Source: Leishmania donovani
Lineage: Eukaryota > Euglenozoa > Kinetoplastea > Trypanosomatida > Trypanosomatidae
DNA length: 64,000 nucleotides
NCBI RefSeq assembly: GCF_000227135.1
Contig: NC_018238.1
Span: 96,509-160,508, forward strand
Reading direction: 5' to 3'
In this document: one piece after another, positions 1-9,909 of the stretch
Layout of the letters: each line of letters opens with the position of its first letter
Numbering within the stretch: position 1 is the stretch's first letter
Made by a program: the position numbers and the translations under genes
The notes under the pieces: model-generated
Databases searched by the model: none
Told to the model about the DNA's origin: nothing
What the model saw: the letters and a program-made list of their open reading frames with translations, nothing else

Positions 1-1
1 C

Positions 2-778
2 AACCTTGCCCCGGGGCTCGTGAACGGAAGCCTGGGCACCGTTGTGGCCTTTCGCAAGCTGGAAATTGACCAGCTTCCGCGTTACATCGTTGGCAACGCG
101 CAGCGGGAGGAATCCATCTTGCAGTACGCCGACTACTTGAAGTACGAGCAGGGCTTCGACGTGCCACTGGCGCCGGTATTGGACTTCAACGGGCGGCAGG
201 AGGTGATCCCGCCAGTGACGCACTTTGTTGGAGGGCTGCCCAACACGCACTTCTACAGCATGGGGATCATCGCCCTGCCGCTCTCCTTAGCCTACGCCTT
301 CACGGTGCACAAGGTGCAGGGGCTCACCCTGGTGGGTCGCGTGCACCTGGAGCTGTCCCGCATGTGGCCGTGTGAGCATCTGCTGTACGTTGCCATGAGC
401 CGCGTGCGCAACCCGGAGCAGCTGTCGGTATCCTCTTTTCACCCCAGCCTAGTGCGTGCGGCGGCGGACTGCCTGCTATTCGATGACAGCCTGCCGCCGG
501 TGACCCAGGCGCGAATCGCGCCGTACATGGTGGCGGCGACCTGGCGGCGCTCAGTGGACCGACGCAAGAAGACGGTGCTGAGGAAGCGCCTCGAGGCGTA
601 CGTGAAGAAGCGCCAGCAGAGGCTGCAGAGTGAGGCGAGTAAAGGCGACATCCGCGCAGAAATACGACTCCTGGAGGAGAAGATGCTAAAGCAGCGGGTG
701 AGGGCGTCGGCCGCGCACCGCAAGCGTCGTAGCACCCCCGGCAAGCTGGGCGCCGTTGCTGGTTCCCCGATGGTGTGA
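2..778 (+). CDS. PIF1: PIF1-type DNA helicase, C-terminal part (5' end outside window)
   Basis: The frame is open from base 2 and the first visible residues (NLAPGLVNGSLGTVV) align with the same part of the complete PIF1 at 2994-6638 (NLSNSLVNGSIGTVV), so the gene starts upstream of the window. The helicase core part shows motif V (TVHKVQGLTL) and motif VI (YVAMSRVRNPEQL) of superfamily 1B PIF1/RecD2 helicases. After these comes a basic, helical, Lys/Arg-rich tail of about 110 residues unlike its neighbour's tail. PIF1 helicases unwind DNA 5'-3'; trypanosomatids have an expanded set, most of them mitochondrial. This copy and the next form a tandem pair. They share a 157-bp block of perfect nucleotide identity (270-426 versus 5659-5815). 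Location in the cell cannot be judged without the N-terminus. Confidence 0.9.
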   Translation, partial: NLAPGLVNGSLGTVVAFRKLEIDQLPRYIVGNAQREESILQYADYLKYEQGFDVPLAPVLDFNGRQEVIPPVTHFVGGLPNTHFYSMGIIALPLSLAYAFTVHKVQGLTLVGRVHLELSRMWPCEHLLYVAMSRVRNPEQLSVSSFHPSLVRAAADCLLFDDSLPPVTQARIAPYMVAATWRRSVDRRKKTVLRKRLEAYVKKRQQRLQSEASKGDIRAEIRLLEEKMLKQRVRASAAHRKRRSTPGKLGAVAGSPMV

Positions 779-2421
779 GAAGCGAGAGGGCCGATATGCC
801 GACACCGATTCAGCGGGTCATAGGCGATCCCGCATTCCCCGAAGTATGTCTGAGTCTGATGTTCACTGTTTTGGCCGGTACATGTGAGGAGGCTGCGGGG
901 GCACCAGCACACACAGATATCTGTATGCGTGCACTGTATGCCTGTTGATGGGCGACTCGATGCAGAAGCCCAGCCCTCTCCACCATCACCGCCGCCGCCA
1001 CCGGCCCGCTCCCATTGGCTTGCAGTCTGTTACCTCCTAAAAGGAAGTGAAAATCGACCCACAAGCAAACCACTCGTGTACGCAGCGAGGAACAAAGAGA
1101 CGCATGCGGTCACGTCGGTCGGTCTGTGCGAGAGAGCGAGCACGCACGCACACGCACACCGTCGCTCGTCTGCCGACGATCACACGCCTCGAGGGGAGCA
1201 AGGAGAGAAAGGGGGGTGGCAAAGAACATGCACCGGAGCCGTCGGTGGCTCTGCCCCTTCTCGCCTCGCCCACAGCATTCGCGTCATGGCACGCCCTCTC
1301 TACCGCATTGCCTCCTCCTTATACTTCTCCTCCTCCGATCTCCCCACCCCACTCCCCATTCACTCCGTCACGCATCCACACGCTTGTCACGCCGGTGCCA
1401 TCACAGAGGCCCGTAACGTGTAACCTACACTAGATTCTCTGTATATATCTCTCTATATACTGTGATCCTTCTTTTTTTTTGCTTCGTACATTGCGAGTGT
1501 GTGTATGTGTGCGTGCTTGTGGTGCTGGAAGGCCTTTACTTAGATTGGCGCCTGCCACCCTCCCACCCACCCACCTCACCCCGCCTTTTTGGCATCTTTC
1601 ATCTCCCCCTCCCCGCCTCTCGGCGTCTCCGCTGTCTTCCTTCCTCTTTCTCTCTTTGGCCTTCGGTGCTCGAGCACGTGCGCCTGCGTGACCGAGTGCG
1701 TCTGTGTGTGCGCTGCCGGTCTCCTCTGTGGTATTTGGTACCTACACACGCACCAGCGCATCATCTACAAGTGAGCTGCAGCGGTAACCACACGAGAAGA
1801 CAAGCGGCTGGGCAAGCGGGAGCGTGAACGGAACTAAACGAGTGCGAGGAAGAAGTGACAAGAGAGCAGCGGAGATCACGACAACCGCCACCCTGTTGTT
1901 CGCCTCCACACACACAAATACACACACACCGCCCCTCACGTCTCCTCGTCCCACCCGCCGACGCACACGCTCTTCTCTTGCGCTCCTAGAGACTCGCTTC
2001 TCTTTCTCTCTATCCACAACTGTCGTTGTGTCGTTTTTTTTTCGCACTTCTGTCCTGCCACACGGCTGCACCACCCACCAACCACCACACACCACCCGTG
2101 TGTTGTTTGGTGTTACTTGTTTCTACACGCACGCCATTCATAGAGCACATCTCCGTAACTTCTCCTGTACACATCTTTCTTTCCTTTGCTTCTTCTTTGG
2201 TTCTCCGATACATTGCGGTCTACCATCCTCGGCGCGACCTCTCCTGGTCCTCACCTTCCGCGCCAACCCTTCGCATCCCTCTCACTCAGATCGTCGTCTC
2301 TGTCGGTTGCGCGGTGGTATTCCGTTGCATCTTCCTGTTCTTGGTTCCCTTACTTTGACTCATTTTTCCGCTCTCCTGGTGTCTCGCTCCAGTGTTGGTC
2401 GTTGTACATTTTTCATAGTAC

Positions 2422-2456
2422 CACACACACACGCACGCACACACACACACGCACAC
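2422..2456. repeat. (CA)n microsatellite
   Basis: A run of CA dinucleotides interrupted by three CG steps. This is typical of Leishmania intergenic DNA. Confidence 0.9.
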
Positions 2457-2578
2457 CTCTCCCCACTCTCTCCCAGGCGTGTCAAGCTCTTCCTTCTGTT
2501 TGTAAACAGGCGCCCTTCCTTGTGTTTTGTTTTCCTTCCTTCTTTCCGAACTCCCCGCACACCTTCATAGATCTTGAT

Positions 2579-2622
2579 TCTCCTCCTCCCTCCCCCCTCC
2601 CCCCTCCCCTCTCTCTTTCTCG
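2579..2622 (+). promoter_or_regulatory. Polypyrimidine tract, probable trans-splicing signal for PIF1
   Basis: An almost pure C/T tract about 370 bases before the PIF1 ATG. In trypanosomatids such tracts direct spliced-leader addition at a downstream AG; the AG at 2649-2650 is one candidate. The region has other C/T tracts, so the exact acceptor is inferred. Confidence 0.4.
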
Positions 2623-2993
2623 CACACGCACAACCGCACGCGCGCACCCAGTCCGCACCTTGCCACACCGCCCATCATCCCGTTGCTTCCTTCGAAACAA
2701 GCGTGTGTGTGGGTGCGCTCTCCTCTCTTCTTTTCGCTGTTCTCCTTTTGTTTCGGTTTCTTCCGCATCTCCTCTGTCCTCTCCGTCTCACGCGGATCGC
2801 ACAGACGCTCAGGCCTCTCTCGGCCCTCCTCCTCCTCTCGTCTCGTGTGCTCGCTGTTCGTGGTGTGCTTTCCATTTTGTTCCGGTGTTTTGGCCGCTCG
2901 CCCAGCCCCACTCACCCCTCCTCGCTGACCGTGTGTAGGGGCACATCACGAACGGATTCTTGCTGGCGCTGCTCTCGCTCGCCTCCACAATAA

Positions 2994-5900
2994 ATGTTTC
3001 GTTACTTTACGTCGTCCTCCTCTGCGGCGCGGCAGAAAGCCGTGCAGCTCGCCGTCTGCGCCCATCTTCGCACCAGTGCTGCGGTTCTGCACTCAGCCGC
3101 CGCCCACGCGTGCGCATCGTCAACGATCCGCGGCTCTGCTGCCGCGGTGCCGCGCAGTGCGTTGGTGAGCGCTCAGCTCACCAGCATGCGGTGGCAGTCC
3201 TCCCCCTCCTCCACGCCGCCAAAGCCGGAGGGTGGCAAGAGGCGTGGACGACCACCGGGCCGCAAGACACGCCGGTCCACTTCCGCAACAGCAGCCGCCG
3301 ACACAAGGATGGCGGTGAGCGATGTCTCCCGCACAGAAACAGACGCCGCTCTGGATCAAGCAGTGGCCTCCGTGGCGCAGAAGATCTTCGCGGGCTCTGC
3401 CGAACCAATGCCAGCAGCACCAGCACCTTTTCCAGAAACTAGAGCCTTGAACATGCCTGACGCAACCCCCCTCACGGCACAGGTTACCAAGCTCGTGGAA
3501 CCGCCGACGGCTGCTGCCGTCGGCGCTTCCGTGGAGGCTTCCAGGCATGCCGGTGCCACCGCGACACCGGCGAGCTCGTCCGCTCCATCGGTCGGCAAAG
3601 CAGCTTGGGAAGAAGAGCGGCCGAAGACCAACGTAGCAGCTACGCCGGATGTGATGGCGAAGCCGAAGAGGTCAGCAGGCCGACGACGCACGCAGCGGGA
3701 GACGGCTACACCAACACCAGCAGTCGTCACAGCCGCTGAGGCGTCGGTGGCGCCAGCGAACCCCGCCGCCGACGCGTTCCGCGAGAGCCTTGACGAGGAG
3801 TCCTTCTTCTCGTCACTCCTCCAACCAGGCAAAGGCGACTCCAGCATTGCAGAGCCGAGGGAGTCGACTCTCGTGTACAACGCTCTCACCGGTCGCATGA
3901 CGAGCGAGACGTCGGTGACGATGCAATGCCTGCGCGAACTCGGCTTTGGCGTCAACGACCAGCGCCAGGTGATCATGAAGCATCCAGAAGTGCTGAACGC
4001 GCTTGCCGAGCGGGTACGCGCCGGAACGTCGGCGCTGCCGACGAAGTGGCCCGTCACTGTCGCCCGCGTCATCAGTGCGGTGGTTATGAACAGTAACATA
4101 AGCGATCCGGCGAAGGCGCTCGAGCAGATGATCCAGGTGAAGACAAACAGCGTCATGCGCAGCCGCTACACCTCCGTTGTGTCCGCGGTGAACAGCGACC
4201 TGGACGCCGCCATGGCGGAGACGACGGCGGCGGAGCAAGCAGGCATGAACGGCGGGCACGATCCGGATCAGGCGATCGAGCTCAACGACGAGCAGAAGCG
4301 CGTCATCGATATCGCCCTGCGAGGGCACCACTTGTACATCGGCGGCAGCGCCGGCACCGGCAAGACAGTGCTTCTGCGTGCCGTGGCGCGTCGCCTGCAA
4401 GGCCACCGCCTACGCGTTGCGATGACCGCCACTACGGGCGTAGCTGGGTGCCACATTGGCGGCTCGACCTTCCACCATGCCCTCGGCGTCACCTCCCGTG
4501 GCGAGTTCATGCGACGCAGCATCATCCTCGACTACGACGTCATCATCATTGATGAGGTGTCCATGTTCCCGCAAAGCCTCTTTGAGGAATTTGACCGCGT
4601 TCTGCGCGAGGAGGCCGGCACGCCTGATCTGCCGTTCGGCGGAGTGCAGATCATCCTGTGCGGTGACTTCCTCCAGCTCGGCTGCATCAACGAAAAATCG
4701 CTCATTGGCTCACCAGTTTTCCACAAGAACTTTGTGAAGATCCGTCTCGAGACGCAGGTGCGGCAGACCGCCAACTCCCAGTTCGCGAACGACCTGCAGC
4801 TCATGCGTCTGGGTATCGTGCCGAGCGATCTCCAGACGACGGTGCAGCTACTGCCGCCGGGAACCATGGTCGACTCCGCCGTGAATCTGCTGCCGACGAA
4901 CAAGGAGGTGCATGCAGCCAACGAGCGACAGCTCCAGGAGCTGCCAGGGGACCCGCTGACGCTCACGCCAGAGACCGGCATCACCTCCCTCCAGTGCGAA
5001 ACGACGGCGACGCTGCTGCTGCGCACGACGCCGGATTTCAACGAGGCCGAGTTTGCCCGCCACACCCGCTCTCTACTGCAGGCCACCCTTGACCTGCCCC
5101 GCGCCTCCCTCCTCTCGCTCTACCGTGTGTACGAAGACGGTCACGTGATGCGCGTCATGCTGCCACCTGGCGAGTCCGTCGCGTGGCGCGACGCGATGCG
5201 GGAGCGATTCCTCGAGATTGCTGGCCTGCTGAACGACCTGGAGCTTGGAGCCACGGTGACGGAGATCATCCCGAACGGAGACGGCCTGCACACGCCTGAG
5301 ACAGAAGACTACCTGCACAAGGTTATGTCGAAGCACCCGATCGCGCAGCCGCTGACACTCAAGAAGGGTTGCCGCGTTCTTCTGCGTTCGAACCTCTCGA
5401 ACAGCCTCGTAAACGGCAGCATCGGCACCGTCGTAGACTTTGTGGAGTGCAAGGAGGAGTCCTTTCCCGAGTACATCAAGACTGAGTCTGTGAGGCGCTG
5501 CGTCGACCGCTATCGCGTGTTCTGCTTCACCGAGTGCGGCATGCCAGTGCCAATGGTGCCCGTCGTCCAGTTCTACAGCGGCGAGAAAATCGCGGTGCCA
5601 CCGTGGGAGTTCTCCGTTGGTGGTGGGCCAAACACGCACTTCTACAGCCTTTCGAGCGTCGCCCTGCCGCTCTCCTTAGCCTACGCCTTCACGGTGCACA
5701 AGGTGCAGGGGCTCACCCTGGTGGGTCGCGTGCACCTGGAGCTGTCCCGCATGTGGCCGTGTGAGCATCTGCTGTACGTTGCCATGAGCCGCGTGCGCAA
5801 CCCGGAGCAGCTGTCCATGTCGAGCTTCACGGCAAGTATGGTAGTGGCGAACGAAACGTGCGTCCACTTCGACAAGGCGCTGCGTGGGGCGCTACAGTTG

Positions 5901-6638
5901 ACCGTCGCTGACATCGCCAAGTACCCTATCTCGGCATGGAAGCGATGCAACGACACCATTTACCACCTTCGTTGCCGTGGCGCCTCGCTGCGTCGCCTGT
6001 TGGAGGGGGTGACGTCTATGAGCGGCAGCATATCTCCGCTGATGGTGTCGGGGAGCGGCAGCCCGCAGGCACACGGCAGTGCTCTCGACCGCTCTGGGGG
6101 AAGCTTCGCGTCTCGTAGTAGAAGCGACGGTGAGGACGACCATGAGGCGCTCTCAGCTCACGAGATGACGAGCACAAGCGACGGTAGTCGAGTGATGGTG
6201 CGTGTAGGCAGGCACGGTAGCGGCGGTACCGGCATGGTGGGGGAGGTCGACACTGATGACCTGGCTTTCAACCTAGAACACCTTAGCGCCATCCAGCAGT
6301 CGGTCCTCGTAGCGCGTCGCATGCGTAAACTGGTGCGGCATGTTGAGCGGGTAGCGAAGCTGACTGACGCGCGACACCGCACCAAGAGCAACGGGAAGAA
6401 TAGCAAGGGGCCAGCGGCTCCGAAAGGCTCTGCGCACGCAGCGTCAGCTGCAGCAGCGGTCGTGAGTGGCAGCATTGATGCGTCGAGTAGGCGAGACGGA
6501 GCGGAGGCGGAGGAGATGGACGGTGACGAGTCTTGCGACGTTGAGCGTGCCGCCAGCGTCATGGCAGCCTCCGTAGCAGCCGCGGCAGCGGCGTCGCCCG
6601 CCGTCTCGCTTGCCATGGGCGAAGAGCACACGTTTTAG
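2994..6638 (+). CDS. PIF1: PIF1-type DNA helicase, probably mitochondrial
   Basis: A 1214-residue superfamily 1B helicase. The ATG at 2994 gives an N-terminus rich in Arg, Ser and Ala with no acidic residues (MFRYFTSSSSAARQKA), a good mitochondrial presequence. After about 420 disordered residues comes the helicase core: Walker A GGSAGTGKT near residues 450-458, Walker B IIIDEVSM near 517-524, a GDFLQL motif III, motif V TVHKVQGLTL from residue 900 and motif VI YVAMSR from residue 928. The last 280 residues are a low-complexity Ala/Ser/Gly tail. PIF1 enzymes unwind DNA 5'-3' and act on replication intermediates; in trypanosomes several paralogues maintain kinetoplast DNA. The protein is longer than usual because of the flexible ends. 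Which numbered trypanosomatid PIF1 it is cannot be decided by eye. Confidence 0.95.
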   Translation: MFRYFTSSSSAARQKAVQLAVCAHLRTSAAVLHSAAAHACASSTIRGSAAAVPRSALVSAQLTSMRWQSSPSSTPPKPEGGKRRGRPPGRKTRRSTSATAAADTRMAVSDVSRTETDAALDQAVASVAQKIFAGSAEPMPAAPAPFPETRALNMPDATPLTAQVTKLVEPPTAAAVGASVEASRHAGATATPASSSAPSVGKAAWEEERPKTNVAATPDVMAKPKRSAGRRRTQRETATPTPAVVTAAEASVAPANPAADAFRESLDEESFFSSLLQPGKGDSSIAEPRESTLVYNALTGRMTSETSVTMQCLRELGFGVNDQRQVIMKHPEVLNALAERVRAGTSALPTKWPVTVARVISAVVMNSNISDPAKALEQMIQVKTNSVMRSRYTSVVSAVNSDLDAAMAETTAAEQAGMNGGHDPDQAIELNDEQKRVIDIALRGHHLYIGGSAGTGKTVLLRAVARRLQGHRLRVAMTATTGVAGCHIGGSTFHHALGVTSRGEFMRRSIILDYDVIIIDEVSMFPQSLFEEFDRVLREEAGTPDLPFGGVQIILCGDFLQLGCINEKSLIGSPVFHKNFVKIRLETQVRQTANSQFANDLQLMRLGIVPSDLQTTVQLLPPGTMVDSAVNLLPTNKEVHAANERQLQELPGDPLTLTPETGITSLQCETTATLLLRTTPDFNEAEFARHTRSLLQATLDLPRASLLSLYRVYEDGHVMRVMLPPGESVAWRDAMRERFLEIAGLLNDLELGATVTEIIPNGDGLHTPETEDYLHKVMSKHPIAQPLTLKKGCRVLLRSNLSNSLVNGSIGTVVDFVECKEESFPEYIKTESVRRCVDRYRVFCFTECGMPVPMVPVVQFYSGEKIAVPPWEFSVGGGPNTHFYSLSSVALPLSLAYAFTVHKVQGLTLVGRVHLELSRMWPCEHLLYVAMSRVRNPEQLSMSSFTASMVVANETCVHFDKALRGALQLTVADIAKYPISAWKRCNDTIYHLRCRGASLRRLLEGVTSMSGSISPLMVSGSGSPQAHGSALDRSGGSFASRSRSDGEDDHEALSAHEMTSTSDGSRVMVRVGRHGSGGTGMVGEVDTDDLAFNLEHLSAIQQSVLVARRMRKLVRHVERVAKLTDARHRTKSNGKNSKGPAAPKGSAHAASAAAAVVSGSIDASSRRDGAEAEEMDGDESCDVERAASVMAASVAAAAAASPAVSLAMGEEHTF

Positions 6639-7042
6639 GCCTCCCTTTATCTTTATGGATGACGACGGTGGCGCCTGCCGGGAAAGAGTCGGAAGTGGGG
6701 TGCGGAGGGTCAGTCGGCTCACGTGTTCTCCCCCGCCCCTCCCTCCACAACATCCCCCATTGCTCTCTCTCTCTCGAGGTGTGCGCGTGTATTTGGGCTG
6801 TTGATACCATGGCAGGTGGTGGTGCTCCGCTGTGCTGCACCTGCGCATGTGTAGTCGTGTATGCGTGTGCGACCACGGTTTGGCGTTGTTTCTTTTCGGT
6901 ATTCTCTATGTATACATGTGTAGTTGTTCTCTCTTCATAGATGCACGTCCACACACACACACACACGCACACAGGGAGAGGCAGAGAGATAAGGTCGCGA
7001 CAACCAGGGCGTACGCATGATAGTCGCGACCACTGTTCTGCT

Positions 7043-7078
<36 letters not shown>
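7043..7078. repeat. Compound (TA)n-(TG)n microsatellite
   Basis: About ten TA units run directly into about eight TG units. It is one of few AT-rich spots in the Leishmania part of the window. Confidence 0.9.
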
Positions 7079-7686
7079 CGTGCATGTGTGTACTTTCTGG
7101 CGGCAATCCAATATAGACGCACGGGTCCGATGGCTGGGCATCACGCAGAAGTGGAGCGGGCGAAAGATGCACAGCAACCGCACGTGTGGTGAGCCCGAGA
7201 CGAGGGAAAACAGTGACGACGCAGCGATGCGCCATGCAGGCGCATGCGGTAACGGCAGCGTAGACAATGTGCATTCCTCTGTTTATGCCTCCCTCCTTCT
7301 CCTTCGATCTGTTTATCCCCTGAATCGACCCTCTTTGTTTTTTTTTTCCGCGTGTCGTGTAGGTTGCGTGTTATTCGTGCGTGTGTCTCTGTGAGCCCTT
7401 TTTGTTGTGGCGGGTGCTGCTTTATCGCCTGGTCGCTCCCGTGCATCCCCCCTTCTGTATCTGTCTTTGCTGCGTATGCAGTTAGATGTCGCTGAGGTGT
7501 GACGACTCCGCCCCTCACCCCTTCCTCCCTCACAGTACAGCAAAGAGGGGGGAAAGAAACGAATGCCCTTCTCTTCCGTCGCCCGCCTTCTCGCTCGCGC
7601 TCTTTGCATGGTGTGTGCGCGCACACGCGAACACGCGCACATGCGTATATACATGTACAGATGCGTATGGTGCTGATGCGCTGCCG

Positions 7687-7688
<2 letters not shown>

Positions 7689-7718
<30 letters not shown>
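7689..7718. repeat. (GT)n microsatellite
   Basis: Dinucleotide GT run with one interruption. Confidence 0.9.
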
Positions 7719-8168
7719 TTAGTTCTCTCGTTCATCTGTTTGCCGTGATGCCTCCGCCCTCCCTCCCCCTCCCCACCCGTTGTATTTCTGTGCAATGCGC
7801 ACGCCCTTGTGTGTACGTGCGTGCATCTTCTGGTGGTTTGCCCTCCCCCTGTCTCCTCTTCGTCCCTTGGTGGCGGGGAGCTGTCTGTGACGCAAACGCA
7901 GGACAGGCCGAACGTGTGGGGGCGTGCAGCCCTGGATCGCAAGCCACCCGGTTCTCTCTCCCTCTGGGAAGCGTGGCAACGCGATGGCGAGTGGGTGTAT
8001 GCATCGCTCGCATCTGCACGAGTGCCTGCTGGGTACTGGCGCCCGGCGCCACCTCATCCACCCCCTTCCCTCCCCCCTCCGCTCGACCTTCAAGGGACGA
8101 GCGTGTTTCGATCGGGCTAGTGTGTAGCTGCCGTGCACACCTGCACAATGCCAGCCAGGCTTGCGCAA

Positions 8169-8175
<7 letters not shown>

Positions 8176-8207
<32 letters not shown>
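8176..8207. repeat. (TG)n microsatellite
   Basis: About sixteen uninterrupted TG units. Confidence 0.9.
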
Positions 8208-8208
<1 letters not shown>

Positions 8209-8499
8209 CGAGCGCGCCATGTTCTCAACAAGCAACGCCCTGCCATTTAAAGCACTCTTCATCCCTCCTCTTCCCTTTTTGCGCTTCTTCTACCGTCGTC
8301 TAGGGCATCCGCGCACGCACGCGCACCAATACGCTCTCGCATCGCATCATTCTCTACACTGCTGCAGGGATGCACTAGGTTGCTAGCAGCGTTCACGGCA
8401 CCGTCACCGCTCTTCTCAGTCACAGAACGATTCTTCGGCGACGCCACACCACAGCTGCAGACAGCAGCTGGCGTAGGGGTCACCACCACCACCACGCAG

Positions 8500-9909
8500 A
8501 TGGTTTACAAGCGCAAGCGCCAGAACAAGAAGGCGCGGAGGGCACCAGCGCGCAAGCTGCAAAATGCAGCCGAAGCAGCGGCTGTCGCCGCAGCACTCGT
8601 ACCTGTTGGTGGCGCTGATGAAGGCGCCGCTGTGCAGTACTGCGATGCCGGCTTCTCTTCAACGCTGTCAACCGGCGACAGGGCTGTATCCTGTGCGCCG
8701 GTGACCATCAACGGCACGTGCAGCAACGCTGCTGCTGCTGAGTCGCCCACTGAAGCAAACTTGCGATCAGCACACGGAGAAGAAATGTCCCAGGAAAAGC
8801 AGAGCGAGAAGCAGCAGCAGCAGCCAGGCACTTCTGGTTACCAGTGCTGCTCAGGCACGTCAGGCCTCCTGTACTCTGTCCCGCCCACTCCGGCCCACTT
8901 GGCCCGCTTGAGTGTAGCCAGCGGTGCTGCCGGACTTCCGTCTGTGCTGGCGGCCACCCACCTGCCATGCATACCAGGTGTCACTTCCTGCAGTCCTCAA
9001 TGCGGGGAGGATGGCAACGGCGAGGGTCACTATGTCGCCTACCTTCTCTCAGAGCAGCTGAGTAACAACACCACAATGCCAATGACGATGTGGGGGGTGT
9101 ACTCTCTGCGCAGTGGGGACTGTCTGCAAGTGGTACACTGGCATCACAGCCCTGACGCACACGCATCGCCGGTCATTAACCGTGCCCTGCACCCATCTTC
9201 GACCTCCCCCCATGCGCAGCAGACGAGAGAACTCATCATGCGCGTCGATGCCACCGGTTTGTGCTTCATGCTTGCGCCCTCCTCGCTAGTGTCCGTGGAA
9301 GGGGGCGGCGCGGCAGGGTGCATGACGCCGGCCTCGGTCTCCTCAGAGCCAGACACAGCCGCACCAGGAGCAGCGACGTCGGGGGACGTCTATTGGCTGA
9401 TACCCTCCGTAATGAAGGAGAGCTTTTTCGCGCTTCTCCAGGCCCAGGAGTGGCTACGCACGGCACCGCCTCGCCACCCAGCTTCCGACGCATGTGCCCA
9501 CCGTCTCGAGTGTCAAGGCTGGTGTGCGCAGCCCCATCCAACGCGGTGGGTGCGTGTCACGCCGTCTGTGAAGGCAAAGCGGCAACGCGACTCGCCGTCG
9601 CCACGCGCGCAGTCGCCGCCGCAGCAGCAGCCATCCATCGCGGCGGCGGCGGCGGCTCCGTCGCAGAACACGGCGAGTACCACGCGCTCCAGACTTGCGC
9701 CTAATGCCGCAATGCCGTCGTCGTTGTCCCAGTACCGAATTCCGTACGTGGCGGCAGTGCCGCAACTTCAGAAGCGCCGCAGCGGCGCACCTGAGTCACA
9801 CTTGCCGTTGACGGCAGTGCCAGCAGCAGCCGTAGCACCGGTGGTTCTCCTCCTTGGTAATCGCATCGCCCCATACCCGGCCGACGGAGCGTGTGGAGCA
9901 AGGACGTGA
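8500..9909 (+). CDS. Hypothetical protein with basic N-terminus
   Basis: I do not recognise this 469-residue protein. The frame is open upstream to 8380 through a TTG, but the first ATG (8500) is the likely start. The N-terminus is strongly basic (MVYKRKRQNKKARR), which resembles a nuclear or nucleolar localisation signal. Two stretches look folded: about residues 170-215 (VAYLLSEQLSNN, MTMWGVYSLRSGDCLQVVHW) and about 245-350 (ELIMRVDATGLCFML, VYWLIPSVMKESFFALLQ). The rest is low-complexity Ala, Ser, Gln and Pro. There is no signal peptide or membrane segment. It lies between a PIF1 helicase and a 14-3-3 gene on the same strand. Codon choice (mostly GC-ending) matches its neighbours, so it is probably a real trypanosomatid-specific gene. 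Confidence 0.75.
   Translation: MVYKRKRQNKKARRAPARKLQNAAEAAAVAAALVPVGGADEGAAVQYCDAGFSSTLSTGDRAVSCAPVTINGTCSNAAAAESPTEANLRSAHGEEMSQEKQSEKQQQQPGTSGYQCCSGTSGLLYSVPPTPAHLARLSVASGAAGLPSVLAATHLPCIPGVTSCSPQCGEDGNGEGHYVAYLLSEQLSNNTTMPMTMWGVYSLRSGDCLQVVHWHHSPDAHASPVINRALHPSSTSPHAQQTRELIMRVDATGLCFMLAPSSLVSVEGGGAAGCMTPASVSSEPDTAAPGAATSGDVYWLIPSVMKESFFALLQAQEWLRTAPPRHPASDACAHRLECQGWCAQPHPTRWVRVTPSVKAKRQRDSPSPRAQSPPQQQPSIAAAAAAPSQNTASTTRSRLAPNAAMPSSLSQYRIPYVAAVPQLQKRRSGAPESHLPLTAVPAAAVAPVVLLLGNRIAPYPADGACGART

Larger units (their letters stand above)
779..2993. other. Intergenic region between the two PIF1 genes
   Basis: No convincing gene. It should hold the 3'UTR of the upstream PIF1 and the 5'UTR of the next. 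Visible features are (GT)-rich stretches near 1495-1520 and 1700-1715, a CA microsatellite at 2422-2456 and dense C/T-rich sequence from about 1550 to 2930. Short ORFs here are built from simple-sequence codons (Ser/Pro/Leu/His runs) and do not look like protein. Confidence 0.7.
6639..8499. other. Intergenic region with several microsatellites
   Basis: No convincing gene. It holds (CA)n at 6950-6973, a TA run joined to a TG run at 7043-7078, (GT)n at 7689-7718 and (TG)n at 8176-8207. A C/T-rich tract at about 8262-8292 precedes the next gene and probably guides trans-splicing. A three-codon mini-ORF (ATG CAC TAG, 8370-8378) lies in front of the next gene's start. Confidence 0.7.

Noticed and set aside
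1824..2938. Overlapping 248-250-residue + strand frames before the second PIF1
   Set aside because: The peptides are runs of Ser, Leu, Pro, Phe, His and Thr made from C/T tracts and CA repeats, which fits UTR sequence rather than protein.
7499..8386. 295-residue + strand frame in the intergenic region after PIF1
   Set aside because: It includes the translations of the GT repeats (Cys/Val runs) and has no stable codon bias.
8816..8824. CAG and CTG runs as disease-type unstable repeats
   Set aside because: They are short (a few units) and in most cases encode Gln or Ala runs in low-complexity protein, common in Leishmania.
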